This document shows positions 9,547-16,728 of a DNA stretch of 60,692 nucleotides, in pieces. Origin of the DNA: Ilumatobacteraceae bacterium (GTDB lineage: Bacteria > Actinomycetota > Acidimicrobiia > Acidimicrobiales > Iamiaceae); contig JAOBWH010000060.1 in NCBI GenBank assembly GCA_025463265.1, forward strand, positions 1-60,692, written 5' to 3'. Below the pieces are notes generated by a model, which made no database searches, was not told where the DNA came from, and saw only the letters and a program-made list of their open reading frames with translations. The position numbers and the translations under genes were made by a program. Position 1 is the first letter of the stretch. Each line of letters begins with the position of its first letter.

Positions 9547-9636
9547 ATGATCTACACACTGCTCGTCATCATCCTCGTCGTCATCGCCGCCGTCGTCATC
9601 TTGAACTTCGTCCGCAGCGGCGGACGCCGGGTCTGA
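9547..9636 (+). CDS. Small single-helix membrane protein, 29 residues
   Basis: An ATG with GGGGGA at 9532-9537 opens a 29-residue frame: a hydrophobic stretch YTLLVIILVVIAAVVILNF, then a basic tail RSGGRRV. That is the layout of small regulatory or stress membrane proteins with the positive end inside. No family is recognised. A GTTTGAA element and GGGG lie upstream and may be a promoter. It is too short for ordinary gene callers; the ribosome site and hydrophobicity make it plausible, not proven. Confidence 0.5.
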   Translation: MIYTLLVIILVVIAAVVILNFVRSGGRRV

Positions 9637-9999
9637 CCCGCCGGTAGGCGGGTTCCACCACGGCCTCCCGAAGGGGGGAAACGGCGCCCGCCACCCGGGT
9701 ACGGCGCGGGGGTACCTCCCCGCCGAGGTCGGCGTCGCCTGGTCGCCCGACTCCCCCACGACCGGCCGGCGGGCCGTGACGCTGTCGACGACACCGTTCG
9801 AGTTCCTCCGGCTGAGGCTCGGGCGTCGCTCGGAGGCCCAGGCCGTCGCCCTCGACTGGTCAGCGGACCCCGGCCCCACCTGCCCCAGATCTTCGTGTTC
9901 GGCCCGGCACCCCACGACCTCCACGAATCCTGAAGGCGACGGGTCCATGCTCCTTGCGCGCCGCACCGTCCCCATGATCGACGGCCGCAGGCCTGCCCG
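9637..9999. other. Intergenic stretch, no convincing gene
   Basis: About 360 bases between the 29-residue peptide and the dehydrogenase. Open frames here (for example 9776-10003 on plus) have no ribosome site or recognisable protein. The stretch is rich in GC runs with several short self-complementary segments. I see no tRNA or clear promoter. Confidence 0.4.
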
Positions 10000-10728
10000 G
10001 TGAGCGGCATCCCGGGAGCCATCGACGCGACGCTCGAGATGCTGATCGCGCCGAGCTTCACGCGGATCGGCTTCGACGTGAGGCGGGCGATGTACCGCTG
10101 GCAGCCCCTCGACTCCTACGACCTGAGCGGTCGGGTCGTGGTGGTGACCGGGGCCACGTCGGGACTCGGTCGCGCCGCAGCCGAGCAGCTCGCCCGGGAC
10201 GGTGCCACCGTCGTGACGGTCGGGCGGGATGCCGCTCGGACCGAGGCGGCGGCGGCCGCCGTGCGGGCGGCCACCGGCAACCCGGAGGTCAGCGCCGTCA
10301 TCGCAGATGTCGGCGACCTGGCGCAGGTCCGGGCGGCCAGCGCCGAGATCATCGAGTCGCACGACCGGCTCGATGTGCTCATCCACAACGCCGGCTTGCT
10401 CGACCGGACGCGCTCCGAGTCGAGCTCGGGGATCGAGTCGACGATCGCCAGCCAGGTCGTCGGGCCGTTCCTGATGACCCACCTCCTCCTGGACCGGCTG
10501 GCCGAAGGTGCGCCGGGACGGGTCATCACCGTGTCATCGGGCGGCATGTACACCGCCGAGCTCACCACCGATCACCTGGAGCTCTCGCCGGACGACTACG
10601 ACGGCACCCGCCAGTACGCGCTTGCGAAGCGGGCCCAGGTCACGCTCAACGAGCTCTGGGCGGAACGCGTCGACCGCCGCTCAGTCGTGTTCCAGGCCAT
10701 GCACCCCGGCTGGGCGGACACCCGGTAG
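10000..10728 (+). pseudogene. Short-chain dehydrogenase, 5' part, interrupted by transposon
   Basis: Starts GTG 10000. The Rossmann fold is intact: TGATSGLG (NADP-binding Gly motif, about residues 50-57), HNAG at about 130, and the catalytic YALAK at about 205. At HPGWADT the frame enters the transposon's left terminal repeat and stops at a TAG at 10726. Joining bases up to 10723 to base 14139 (dropping one target duplicate) restores HPGWADTPGVATSL and a 325-residue protein. It was therefore an intact NAD(P)-dependent oxidoreductase before insertion; the truncated form keeps the active site but loses about 84 C-terminal residues. Substrate unknown. Confidence 0.93.
10716..10723. repeat. Target site duplication, left copy (GGACACCC)
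   Basis: GGACACCC directly before the left terminal repeat; the same 8 bases follow the right terminal repeat at 14131-14138. An 8-bp duplication agrees with the 8-9 bp made by IS1-family elements. Confidence 0.95.
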
Positions 10729-10741
10729 TGGGTCAGTTTGA
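10724..10741 (+). repeat. Left terminal inverted repeat of the IS1-family element
   Basis: GGTAGTGGGTCAGTTTGA, exact reverse complement of 14113-14130. Identity ends after 18 bases. Its TAG stops the interrupted dehydrogenase, and its TTGA end may contribute an outward or inward -35 element. Confidence 0.95.
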
Positions 10742-10789
10742 AATTCGTGGTGCTTGACCGGTCGGGCATCGGCCGTGAGGATGGACGGC

Positions 10790-11059
10790 ATGGCCAAGAA
10801 GTCCAAGAAGCCAGCCGACATGAACTCGCTCGCCGCCGCCATCGTGCGCCAGGCGACCGATCCCGACGACGACGGCGACGACCCCTACGAGGGGAAGAAC
10901 CCGGCTGCGGTCGAGCTGGGCCGGTTGGGCGGCCAGAAGGGCGGTAAGGCCCGCGCCGAGTCGCTGACCGCCGAAGAGCGGTCAGCGATCGCCAAGAAGG
11001 CGGCTCAGGCCCGGTGGCGCGAGTCGGGAAAGAGCGACACGACGTTGGCTGACGAGTAG
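10790..11059 (+). CDS. Small basic GGxKGG-motif protein, transposon cargo
   Basis: 89 residues from ATG 10790, preceded by GAGG at 9 bases; ATG 10781 is an alternative. A lysine-rich start (MAKKSKKP), an acidic patch (DPDDDGDDPYEGK), then GRLGGQKGGKARAE and a helical AAQARW segment. Similar small proteins with GGxKGGKAR are common in actinobacteria and on mobile elements; they are sometimes called RNP-1-like and may bind nucleic acid, but I know no proven function. Its 3' end overlaps the 3' end of the protease gene by 55 bp, tail to tail. Confidence 0.75.
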   Translation: MAKKSKKPADMNSLAAAIVRQATDPDDDGDDPYEGKNPAAVELGRLGGQKGGKARAESLTAEERSAIAKKAAQARWRESGKSDTTLADE

Positions 11060-12099
11060 CCGGACATCGGGGCGAACTCTGCGGCGAAGTCGTCCTCGAA
11101 CACGTAGGCGACGCCTGTGGCAAGTTCGGCGGGCGTGTAGTCGTGGTCGCTCAAGTGGACCGCTATGGCAGACGGGATGATCGTGGTCGGCTCGTCTGGC
11201 AGAGGGTACGGCTCCTCGGTGTTGTACCCCTTGGCGCTGTATTGCTTGTAGAGGCGCTGTGCATGATCGGTGTCGATTGCTCCCAGCCGTTGCGCCCGCA
11301 TGATGAGCGCCTTCATGGACAGTCGCCATGACATCTTGAGCGGATACAGGCGGTCGAACGTGAGCCGCCGAAGCTCCGGTGCGATCAGGGCGCGAGGCGC
11401 CAGGAACTCGCCGGCGAACGCGTCCGCCTCCTCCTCCGGGTCGCCGTTGGGGGGCACGGCGTGCATCGTGAGGTGGCCGAGTTCGTGGGCGAGAGTCCAT
11501 CGAAGATCAGCGGTCGACATCCGAGCGTTGAGGTAGAAGAGCGGCTGGCTGTCGCGCTCCCAGCAGCTCATCCCCATGAGCTTGTTGGTGCCGAAGTCCG
11601 CAGTGAGGATCACGCCCCCGGCCGACTCGATCAGGGCGGTCATGTTGGAGATGGGGCCGGGTGGAACGCGCCAGGCCGCCCGAAGTTCCTGAGCGACGCG
11701 CTCGGGTGAGTTGCCGTACTCGTCCGGGTCGAACGTGTGGAACATCCGTTGAGCGTCGATGTCCAGATCACGCAGCATCCGCCGCACCCCGACGAGCCGA
11801 AGTTCCATGCGGGCGTTCAACGCCTTGAGGACTTTGGCGGGGAGCGTCTTGCGCTTGCGGTGGTAGAGGCATCCGCTTCCGAGGACGCGGGCGCGACCGG
11901 GCTCGAAGAACATCCGGGCCGGGTAGCGAAGGTGGTGGGCGATCGCGTCCACCTGTTCGGCCGAGAGGTCGATCAGGCCGTTCTCGGCTTTGGAAATCAT
12001 CCCTATAGTGATGGTGGCGGCTTTGGCTACTGCCGCCTGACTTTCACCACGGCTCTCGCGGGCGGCGATGAGGAGGTCAGGGTTTACGCGCTCGGTCAT
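11005..12099 (-). CDS. XRE-family HTH fused to ImmA/IrrE metallopeptidase
   Basis: 364 residues. The ATG overlaps the upstream partner's stop (ATGA). Residues about 5-60 are a Cro/C1-type HTH (AVAKAATITIGMISKAENG); about 160-260 is the ImmA/IrrE domain with the zinc motif LAHELGHLTMH and a downstream EEEADAFAGEFL glutamate. Proteins of this build cleave repressor-like partners or regulate their own operon on mobile elements, and some act in toxin-antitoxin-like pairs. The HTH plus the palindrome at 12748-12758 suggest autoregulation. It is cargo of the IS1-family element. Confidence 0.92.
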   Translation of the reverse strand: MTERVNPDLLIAARESRGESQAAVAKAATITIGMISKAENGLIDLSAEQVDAIAHHLRYPARMFFEPGRARVLGSGCLYHRKRKTLPAKVLKALNARMELRLVGVRRMLRDLDIDAQRMFHTFDPDEYGNSPERVAQELRAAWRVPPGPISNMTALIESAGGVILTADFGTNKLMGMSCWERDSQPLFYLNARMSTADLRWTLAHELGHLTMHAVPPNGDPEEEADAFAGEFLAPRALIAPELRRLTFDRLYPLKMSWRLSMKALIMRAQRLGAIDTDHAQRLYKQYSAKGYNTEEPYPLPDEPTTIIPSAIAVHLSDHDYTPAELATGVAYVFEDDFAAEFAPMSGYSSANVVSLFPDSRHRA

Positions 12100-12710
12100 C
12101 CCTCGCCTGCTTCGTCTTGAGCAGCCTTCTTCTTCTTGGACGTGACGACCGCCGGGCGCGCTTCCTCCGTTCCAGGGAAGCGGAGTTGGACAGCCGGGGC
12201 CAGCTCGCCATGGATCGGGTAGTGCCAGGTGTCGTGGCCCTTGCAGTCGCGCTGGATGCGCACCGAGGACATGTCCAGACCGTCGAGCGTGTAGCCGCAG
12301 GTGACAAGAGTGGGTGGCTCCGTGATCCCGATGGAGGCGAGGAGTTCCATCGTCTCCTCGGTGTATTGCTGGCTGTCGAGCAGCTGCTGCTGCTCGGTGG
12401 ACTTGTTGTTCGCGGGGGCTCCGTTGCCGAGGTACTTGAACCTCACCAAGAGGTTGACCCCCACGGCGATCGTGTCCACGTTCCAGGGCGTGACGCGCAC
12501 GCCCTCCATAGGCTCGACCGCGACTGCCGTCAGGTCGCGGATCTGGCCGTGGAGGAAGTTGGCGCGCTCGGTTGCGTTGAGGGCGGCGATCGCCGCCGGG
12601 TGATCCTTGGCGATGGCCTTCAGGCGCTCTGCTGCGCCGAGGTGGCAGGCCACCAAGGCGGACTCGAGGTCGTCTCCGAGGATGGCGTGGACTTCGTGAT
12701 CGTCGAGCAT
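12096..12710 (-). CDS. Partner protein of the XRE-ImmA gene, unknown function
   Basis: 204 residues from ATG 12710; no clear ribosome site. Its stop overlaps the XRE-ImmA start by 4 bp, so the two are made together. No catalytic motif is recognised. It ends in a lysine-rich tail (TSKKKKAAQDEAG). Upstream partners of this kind often accompany XRE-ImmA genes in actinobacteria, and a toxin-antitoxin or repressor-substrate role is possible but not shown. It is divergent from the transposase with about 95 bp between starts. Confidence 0.8.
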   Translation of the reverse strand: MLDDHEVHAILGDDLESALVACHLGAAERLKAIAKDHPAAIAALNATERANFLHGQIRDLTAVAVEPMEGVRVTPWNVDTIAVGVNLLVRFKYLGNGAPANNKSTEQQQLLDSQQYTEETMELLASIGITEPPTLVTCGYTLDGLDMSSVRIQRDCKGHDTWHYPIHGELAPAVQLRFPGTEEARPAVVTSKKKKAAQDEAGEG

Positions 12711-12747
12711 GGAGACATCATTGCACACCCGACGGAAAAATGGGTAC

Positions 12748-12758
12748 GTTCTATGAAC
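12748..12758. promoter_or_regulatory. Candidate operator, GTTC-TAT-GAAC
   Basis: A perfect GTTCTATGAAC palindrome lies between the divergent XRE-partner and transposase genes, 38 bases before the partner's start. Position and the XRE domain encoded by the operon make self-binding plausible. No binding data. Confidence 0.4.
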
Positions 12759-12767
12759 AATTCCATC

Positions 12768-12797
12768 TTGACGTAAGCGGAAGCGGTCATGCATAAT
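12768..12797 (+). promoter_or_regulatory. Transposase promoter (TTGACG-N18-CATAAT)
   Basis: TTGACG at 12768-12773 and CATAAT at 12792-12797 with an 18-base spacer, close to the housekeeping consensus. Initiation about 7 bases beyond the -10 falls at the transposase ATG (12805), implying a leaderless mRNA. The earlier in-frame ATG at 12796 lies inside the -10. Confidence 0.65.
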
Positions 12798-12804
12798 GGT
12801 CAGT

Positions 12805-13671
12805 ATGGTGAACCGGTTGAGCACGGAGCGACGAGGGCAGGTCATCGGCGGACTGGTGGAGGGCATGTCCATCCGGGCGATCACCCGCACCACGGGCGTC
12901 GCCAAGAACACGGTGACCAAGCTTCTGGTCGATCTGGGCGAGGCGTGCGCCGAGTACATGGACGGCGAGTTCCAGAACCTCGACTGCAACATCATCGAGT
13001 GCGACGAGATCTGGTCGTTCTGCTACTCCAAGCAGAAGAACATCCCCGACGAGCACCGCGGCGAATACGGCTACGGCGACGTGTGGACGTGGACTGCGAT
13101 CGACGCCGAGACGAAGCTGGTCCCGTCGTGGCTGGTGGGTGAGCGCACCACCGAGGATTGCTTCACCTTCCTGACTGACCTGCGCTCGCGGCTACTGCCC
13201 GGCAAGCGCATCCAGATCACGTCGGACGGGTTCGGGGCCTACCCCGTGGTGATCGACGCCTTGTGGCGCGACAACGTGGACTACGCGCAGATCATCAAGG
13301 AGTACAAGAACCCGACCGAGGAGGAGCGGCGCAAGTACTCGCCCGCCTCCTGCAAGGTCATCGACATCAACGTGCTGAACGGCGAACCGGACCCGGCTCA
13401 CATCTCGACCAGCTACGTCGAGCGCCAGAACCTCACTATGCGGATGGGGATGCGGCGGTTCACCCGGCTGACCAACGGGTTCTCCAAGAAGGTCGAGAAC
13501 CTGACCCACGCCGTGAGCCTCCACTACCTGCACTACAACTTCGCCCGCCCGCACCAGTCGCTCGCCATCAAGATGGACAACGGCCCGCGAATGAAGCGCA
13601 CCCCGGCGATGGCCGCAGGCGTGTCAGACCGGATCTGGTCGCTGACCGACATCGCCGCCCTGCTCGACTGA
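12805..13671 (+). CDS. IS1-family DDE transposase
   Basis: 288 residues from ATG 12805, which coincides with the predicted transcript start. N-terminal HTH (SIRAITRTTGVAKNTV, about 25-40) then a DDE domain: ECDEIWSF (first Asp), TSDGFGAYP (second Asp), YVERQN (Glu), and the typical C-terminal LHYNFARPHQSL. This matches the single-ORF IS1 branch rather than the frameshifted InsA-InsB type. The flanking 18-bp inverted repeats and 8-bp duplication fit. A strong hairpin follows the stop. Confidence 0.93.
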   Translation: MVNRLSTERRGQVIGGLVEGMSIRAITRTTGVAKNTVTKLLVDLGEACAEYMDGEFQNLDCNIIECDEIWSFCYSKQKNIPDEHRGEYGYGDVWTWTAIDAETKLVPSWLVGERTTEDCFTFLTDLRSRLLPGKRIQITSDGFGAYPVVIDALWRDNVDYAQIIKEYKNPTEEERRKYSPASCKVIDINVLNGEPDPAHISTSYVERQNLTMRMGMRRFTRLTNGFSKKVENLTHAVSLHYLHYNFARPHQSLAIKMDNGPRMKRTPAMAAGVSDRIWSLTDIAALLD

Positions 13672-13679
13672 GGCAGGTC

Positions 13680-13712
13680 GCCGGGGGCCGCTGCTGCTGA
13701 ACGGCCCCCGGC
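13680..13712 (+). terminator. Hairpin terminator after the transposase
   Basis: Perfect 11-bp stem (GCCGGGGGCCG with its complement) and an 11-base loop, starting 9 bases past the transposase stop. It has no T-run. It separates the transposase from the ANTAR gene, which has its own -10. Confidence 0.7.
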
Positions 13713-13779
13713 TAACAGCCAGACCCGCGTACGTCGAGCCCGGCCACCTGGACTCTGACTACCACGGATCAACCCGGGG

Positions 13780-13785
13780 TAACAT
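13780..13785 (+). promoter_or_regulatory. Candidate -10 element of the ANTAR cargo gene
   Basis: TAACAT ends 9 bases before ATG 13795, so the mRNA would have almost no leader. The -35 is weak (TGAC near 13757). Inferred from spacing only. Confidence 0.35.
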
Positions 13786-13794
13786 CATCCCGTC

Positions 13795-14121
13795 ATGGGT
13801 GAGGAACGGGAGCGCATCGACGAGCTAGAGGCTGAGGCTGTGGTCCACCTCGCGCGGATCGAGGTCTTGGAAGGCGACGTAGTCATACGGGACGCGAAGA
13901 TCGCCGACCTGGCCAAAGAGGTCGACGGTCTCGTTAAGTCGAAGGAGCACGCCGCCGTCATCGAACAGGCCAAGGGCGTGATCATGCACAGCACACAGTG
14001 CGGGCCGGACGCAGCGTTCGCTGTGTTGGTTGCAGCGTCCCAGCGGGAAAACGTGAAGCTGTTCCTGGTCGCTCAGCGCATCGCCGCCGCTCAGGATCGC
14101 CAGCCGCCCAAATCAAACTGA
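13795..14121 (+). CDS. Coiled-coil ANTAR-domain RNA-binding protein, transposon cargo
   Basis: 108 residues. Residues 3-50 form an acidic coiled coil (ERERIDELEAEA onward); residues about 53-102 match ANTAR (AVIEQAKGVIM, then AFAVLVAASQRENVKL). ANTAR domains bind paired hairpins in nascent RNA and prevent termination. Family members usually carry a GAF, PAS or receiver sensor; here a coiled coil replaces it, so dimerisation may be constitutive. The stop TGA lies within the right terminal repeat, so the gene is an integral part of the element. Confidence 0.88.
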   Translation: MGEERERIDELEAEAVVHLARIEVLEGDVVIRDAKIADLAKEVDGLVKSKEHAAVIEQAKGVIMHSTQCGPDAAFAVLVAASQRENVKLFLVAQRIAAAQDRQPPKSN

Positions 14122-14130
14122 CCCACTACC
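14113..14130 (-). repeat. Right terminal inverted repeat of the IS1-family element
   Basis: TCAAACTGACCCACTACC, exact inverse of the left end. It includes the stop codon of the ANTAR gene at 14119-14121. Confidence 0.95.
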
Positions 14131-14138
14131 GGACACCC
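14131..14138. repeat. Target site duplication, right copy (GGACACCC)
   Basis: Second copy of the 8-bp target duplicate; see the left copy. Confidence 0.95.
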
Positions 14139-14392
14139 CCGGTGTGGCCACATCGCTACCGGCGTTCCGCCGGGTGGTCGGACCGCTGCTGCGCAGCCCG
14201 GAAGCCGGCGCCGACACGATGGTCTGGCTCGCAGCCGACGACGGTGAGCCCGTCGCGTCCAGCGGCGGGTTCTGGCTCGACCGCAGGCAGCGTCCGATCC
14301 ACCGCCTCCGATCGACGCGCCGCTCGGACTCCGACCAGCAGCGAGCGGCCCTCTGGGACCTGGTGTCAGCTCAGGCGTCCATCGACCGCTGA
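14139..14392 (+). pseudogene. Short-chain dehydrogenase, 3' part beyond the transposon
   Basis: In phase with the 5' part once the element and one duplicate are removed. Encodes the C-terminal 84 residues (from PGVATSL to the stop), including the substrate-side segment and a terminal helix. It has no start signal of its own, so is probably not made. Its 3' end overlaps the racemase gene's 3' end by 22 bp. Confidence 0.9.
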
Positions 14393-15447
14393 GCGCTGAG
14401 CGGCACGAAGGGGGAGGTCGCGGCTCGGAGCAGGGCGGCGTAGTCCAGGCCGAAGCGCAGCTCGGTCCCGATGGCGACGGTCCGATCGCCGGCGTCGAGG
14501 ACGAGGTGGTCGCTGCTCGCGCCGAGGACCTCGAAACCCGGGGGCGGCGTCACGCCGTCCGGGTCGATGTCCTGGCGGCCCAGCGCGACGAGCACCCGGG
14601 TGGTGGCTCCCCGGTCGAGCTGGTGACGGGGCACGCCGAACGCCCCCTGGGCGGTGCTGCCCCAGCCGATCGACGGCTTGGTCTTGGCTTCGATGACCTC
14701 GCCCACGAGGGTGAAGGCATCGAGGTGGAGGCCGTCGAGGGGCTGGCGGTGGAGCGGTTCACGGCCGAGCAGGATGGACTCGCCCAGCCGGAGGTCGTTG
14801 ACCCGTCCGACGTCGGACGATGGGTCGGTCGCCCATCCGAGGTTGGCGGAGTTCCCGCCGGACACGACCGGGAGGCTGATCTGGAGGTCGTCCTCGAGGG
14901 TGCGCACCAGGCCCGACAGCGCAGCCATGTTGACCGCGTCGGGCACGGTGCCGTGCTGGCAGGCGAGGTTGGCGCCGAGGCCTTGCAGCTCGATCCCCTC
15001 CAAGGCGGCCGCGCGCCGGGCCACGTCGGCCACGTCGTCGGGGAGGATGCCTTCGCGCAGGTCGCCCAGCTCGACCATCAGGATCACGCCGTGGCGCCGA
15101 CCGGTGGCCTGTGCTGCGGCGGAGAGCGCAGCAAGGACGTCGAGCTCGGTGTTGAGGCTCGTGTCGGCGACGGCCACGACGCGGCCGACCTGGCTGAGCG
15201 AGGGCGAGCGGATCAGGGTGATCGGCGCGGTGACGCCCGCCGCCCGCAGCCGCTCGATGTTCTCGATCCGGGACTCGCCGAGGCCGACGGCCCCGGCGGC
15301 GAGCAGGGTGTGCGCGATCATCGGCGAACCGAGCGTCGCCTTGGTCACGGCGGTGACGCCGATGCCACGGGTGGCGAGGCGGTCGACCAGCGTGGACGCG
15401 TTGTGGGCGATCCGGTCGAGCCGGACCTCCAGGCGAGGCGTGCTCAC
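14371..15447 (-). CDS. Alanine/ornithine racemase-family PLP enzyme
   Basis: 358 residues. The GTG start overlaps the DUF1611 stop (GTGA). It has the N-terminal alanine-racemase TIM barrel with the PLP lysine in GVTAVTKATLG (about residue 34) and conserved GESRIENIERLR. The family, distinct from biosynthetic Alr, includes ornithine and other amino-acid racemases. Tight coupling to the DUF1611 protein, some of whose members are D-glutamate N-acetyltransferases (DgcN), suggests joint metabolism of a D-amino acid. The exact substrate cannot be read from sequence. Confidence 0.88.
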   Translation of the reverse strand: MSTPRLEVRLDRIAHNASTLVDRLATRGIGVTAVTKATLGSPMIAHTLLAAGAVGLGESRIENIERLRAAGVTAPITLIRSPSLSQVGRVVAVADTSLNTELDVLAALSAAAQATGRRHGVILMVELGDLREGILPDDVADVARRAAALEGIELQGLGANLACQHGTVPDAVNMAALSGLVRTLEDDLQISLPVVSGGNSANLGWATDPSSDVGRVNDLRLGESILLGREPLHRQPLDGLHLDAFTLVGEVIEAKTKPSIGWGSTAQGAFGVPRHQLDRGATTRVLVALGRQDIDPDGVTPPPGFEVLGASSDHLVLDAGDRTVAIGTELRFGLDYAALLRAATSPFVPLSAQRSMDA

Positions 15448-16580
15448 CGGACGGGAGCAGCGGTCAACTTCTCGCCGAGGGCGGGGAAGGCCCGGACGAC
15501 CATCTCGACCAGGCGGTCGGGCGACCGCGTGAGGGCGTCGGTGGCGGGGATGCCGAGCTGGTCCTCGTAGGCGATGATCGCGGCGCTGACCTCGGCGTCG
15601 GTCAGCGCTTCGTGGTTGATGGTGAGGCCGATGACCTTGGTGGGGGCGAAGGTCTCCAGCAGGTTGATCTCGCTCGCCGGGGTGGGCATCGGCACGGCGG
15701 CGAAGTCGCCCAGCCGGCCGCGGCCGGGGGCGTGCTGCAAGATGACGGCGTCCGGCTGGCTGCCGCGCAGGATGAAGGTGGACGACAGGTAGGCGGGATG
15801 GCTGAGCGCCCCCTGGCCCTCGATGACGATGACGTCGGGGTGCTCGCCCTCCCAGGCTTCGACCACGGCGTTCTCCATCTCGCCCGAGCAGAACTGGCAC
15901 GGGATGGCGTCGAGCGCGATCCCGTACCGGGCCCCTTGGATGAGCCCGGTCTGGCCCGTGCCGACGAGCACGGTGCGGATGCCGCGATCGTTCAGCGCCC
16001 GGGTGAGGATCGTCGCCGTGGTGCGCTTGCCGATCGCCGAGTCGGTGCCGAGCACGGCGATGCGGGGGCAGTCCACCTCGGCGATGCGACCGCTGAACAT
16101 GTGCAGGTCCTTCTTGGCCTTCGGCTTGCGCACGTCGTGGATCGCGACGCCGTTCTCCAGGGCGACCGAGACGAACTCGGGATCCTCGGTGAGGAACTCG
16201 TGCAGGCCGTTGACCAGGCCCATGCCGCGCCCCATCGCGTCGAGCATCAGCGCCCGCTCGTGGGGCGAGAGCATGCCGCTGGTGGGGGCGACCCCGAAGA
16301 TGAACGTGTCCACCGGGTGGCCGACGAGGCGCACGGCAGCATCGAGGTCGGCGCAGATCGGGATGCCGTTGGGGCTGCCGTCGAGGACCGTTCCGGCGTC
16401 GAGGCCCGCATGCGTGCTGTCGAGCACCGCGACGATCTCGTACCGCTCGGAGTGGCGGACGAGGCCGTTCGCCGTCTTCCCGTCCTGCTCGCCGAAGTTG
16501 GCTTCGCAGTAGACGACCGCCGACGGCCGCTGCCCGGTCGCGCAGGTGGGCGTCGGCGAAGACGGAGATGATGGGGACAT
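15444..16580 (-). CDS. DUF1611 (DgcN-like) P-loop protein
   Basis: 378 residues from ATG 16580, preceded by GAGGAG. Residues about 20-150 form an N-terminal Rossmann-like domain; the C-terminal part has the P-loop-like GTDSAIGKRTTA (about 178-189) and VIEGQGALSHPAY. DUF1611 members include D-glutamate N-acetyltransferase DgcN, which works with racemase/epimerase DgcA. Here the second gene is an alanine-racemase-type PLP enzyme rather than the DgcA enolase-fold enzyme, so the pathway may be the same with a different racemase. First gene of a two-gene unit. Confidence 0.9.
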   Translation of the reverse strand: MSPSSPSSPTPTCATGQRPSAVVYCEANFGEQDGKTANGLVRHSERYEIVAVLDSTHAGLDAGTVLDGSPNGIPICADLDAAVRLVGHPVDTFIFGVAPTSGMLSPHERALMLDAMGRGMGLVNGLHEFLTEDPEFVSVALENGVAIHDVRKPKAKKDLHMFSGRIAEVDCPRIAVLGTDSAIGKRTTATILTRALNDRGIRTVLVGTGQTGLIQGARYGIALDAIPCQFCSGEMENAVVEAWEGEHPDVIVIEGQGALSHPAYLSSTFILRGSQPDAVILQHAPGRGRLGDFAAVPMPTPASEINLLETFAPTKVIGLTINHEALTDAEVSAAIIAYEDQLGIPATDALTRSPDRLVEMVVRAFPALGEKLTAAPVR

Positions 16581-16728
16581 GGTGCTCCTCGAGTGGGGCC
16601 CAGAGGAGGCGACCCTGCGGCTCAGGCCCCTTGGGGCGGAGCTGCGGAAGAGGTCCACGCTGAACGTCGAAGAGCCCATCGTACCCCTGTTCGCCCCCGA
16701 TCCCCCGATCGGCAGCGCTCGAGGCGGG

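Larger units (their letters stand above)
10724..14130. mobile_element. 3,407-bp IS1-family element with cargo genes
   Basis: Bounded by perfect 18-bp terminal inverted repeats starting GGTAGTGGG, inside an 8-bp target duplication, in a dehydrogenase gene. Contents in order: GGxKGG protein (+), XRE-ImmA protease (-), its partner (-), IS1-type DDE transposase (+), ANTAR protein (+). IS1-family elements are normally about 0.7-1.2 kb with no passengers, so the 3.4-kb size and four cargo genes are unusual. Cargo genes reach both ends: the ANTAR stop codon lies inside the right repeat. The perfect repeats and perfect duplication suggest recent, single-step insertion. Confidence 0.92.
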
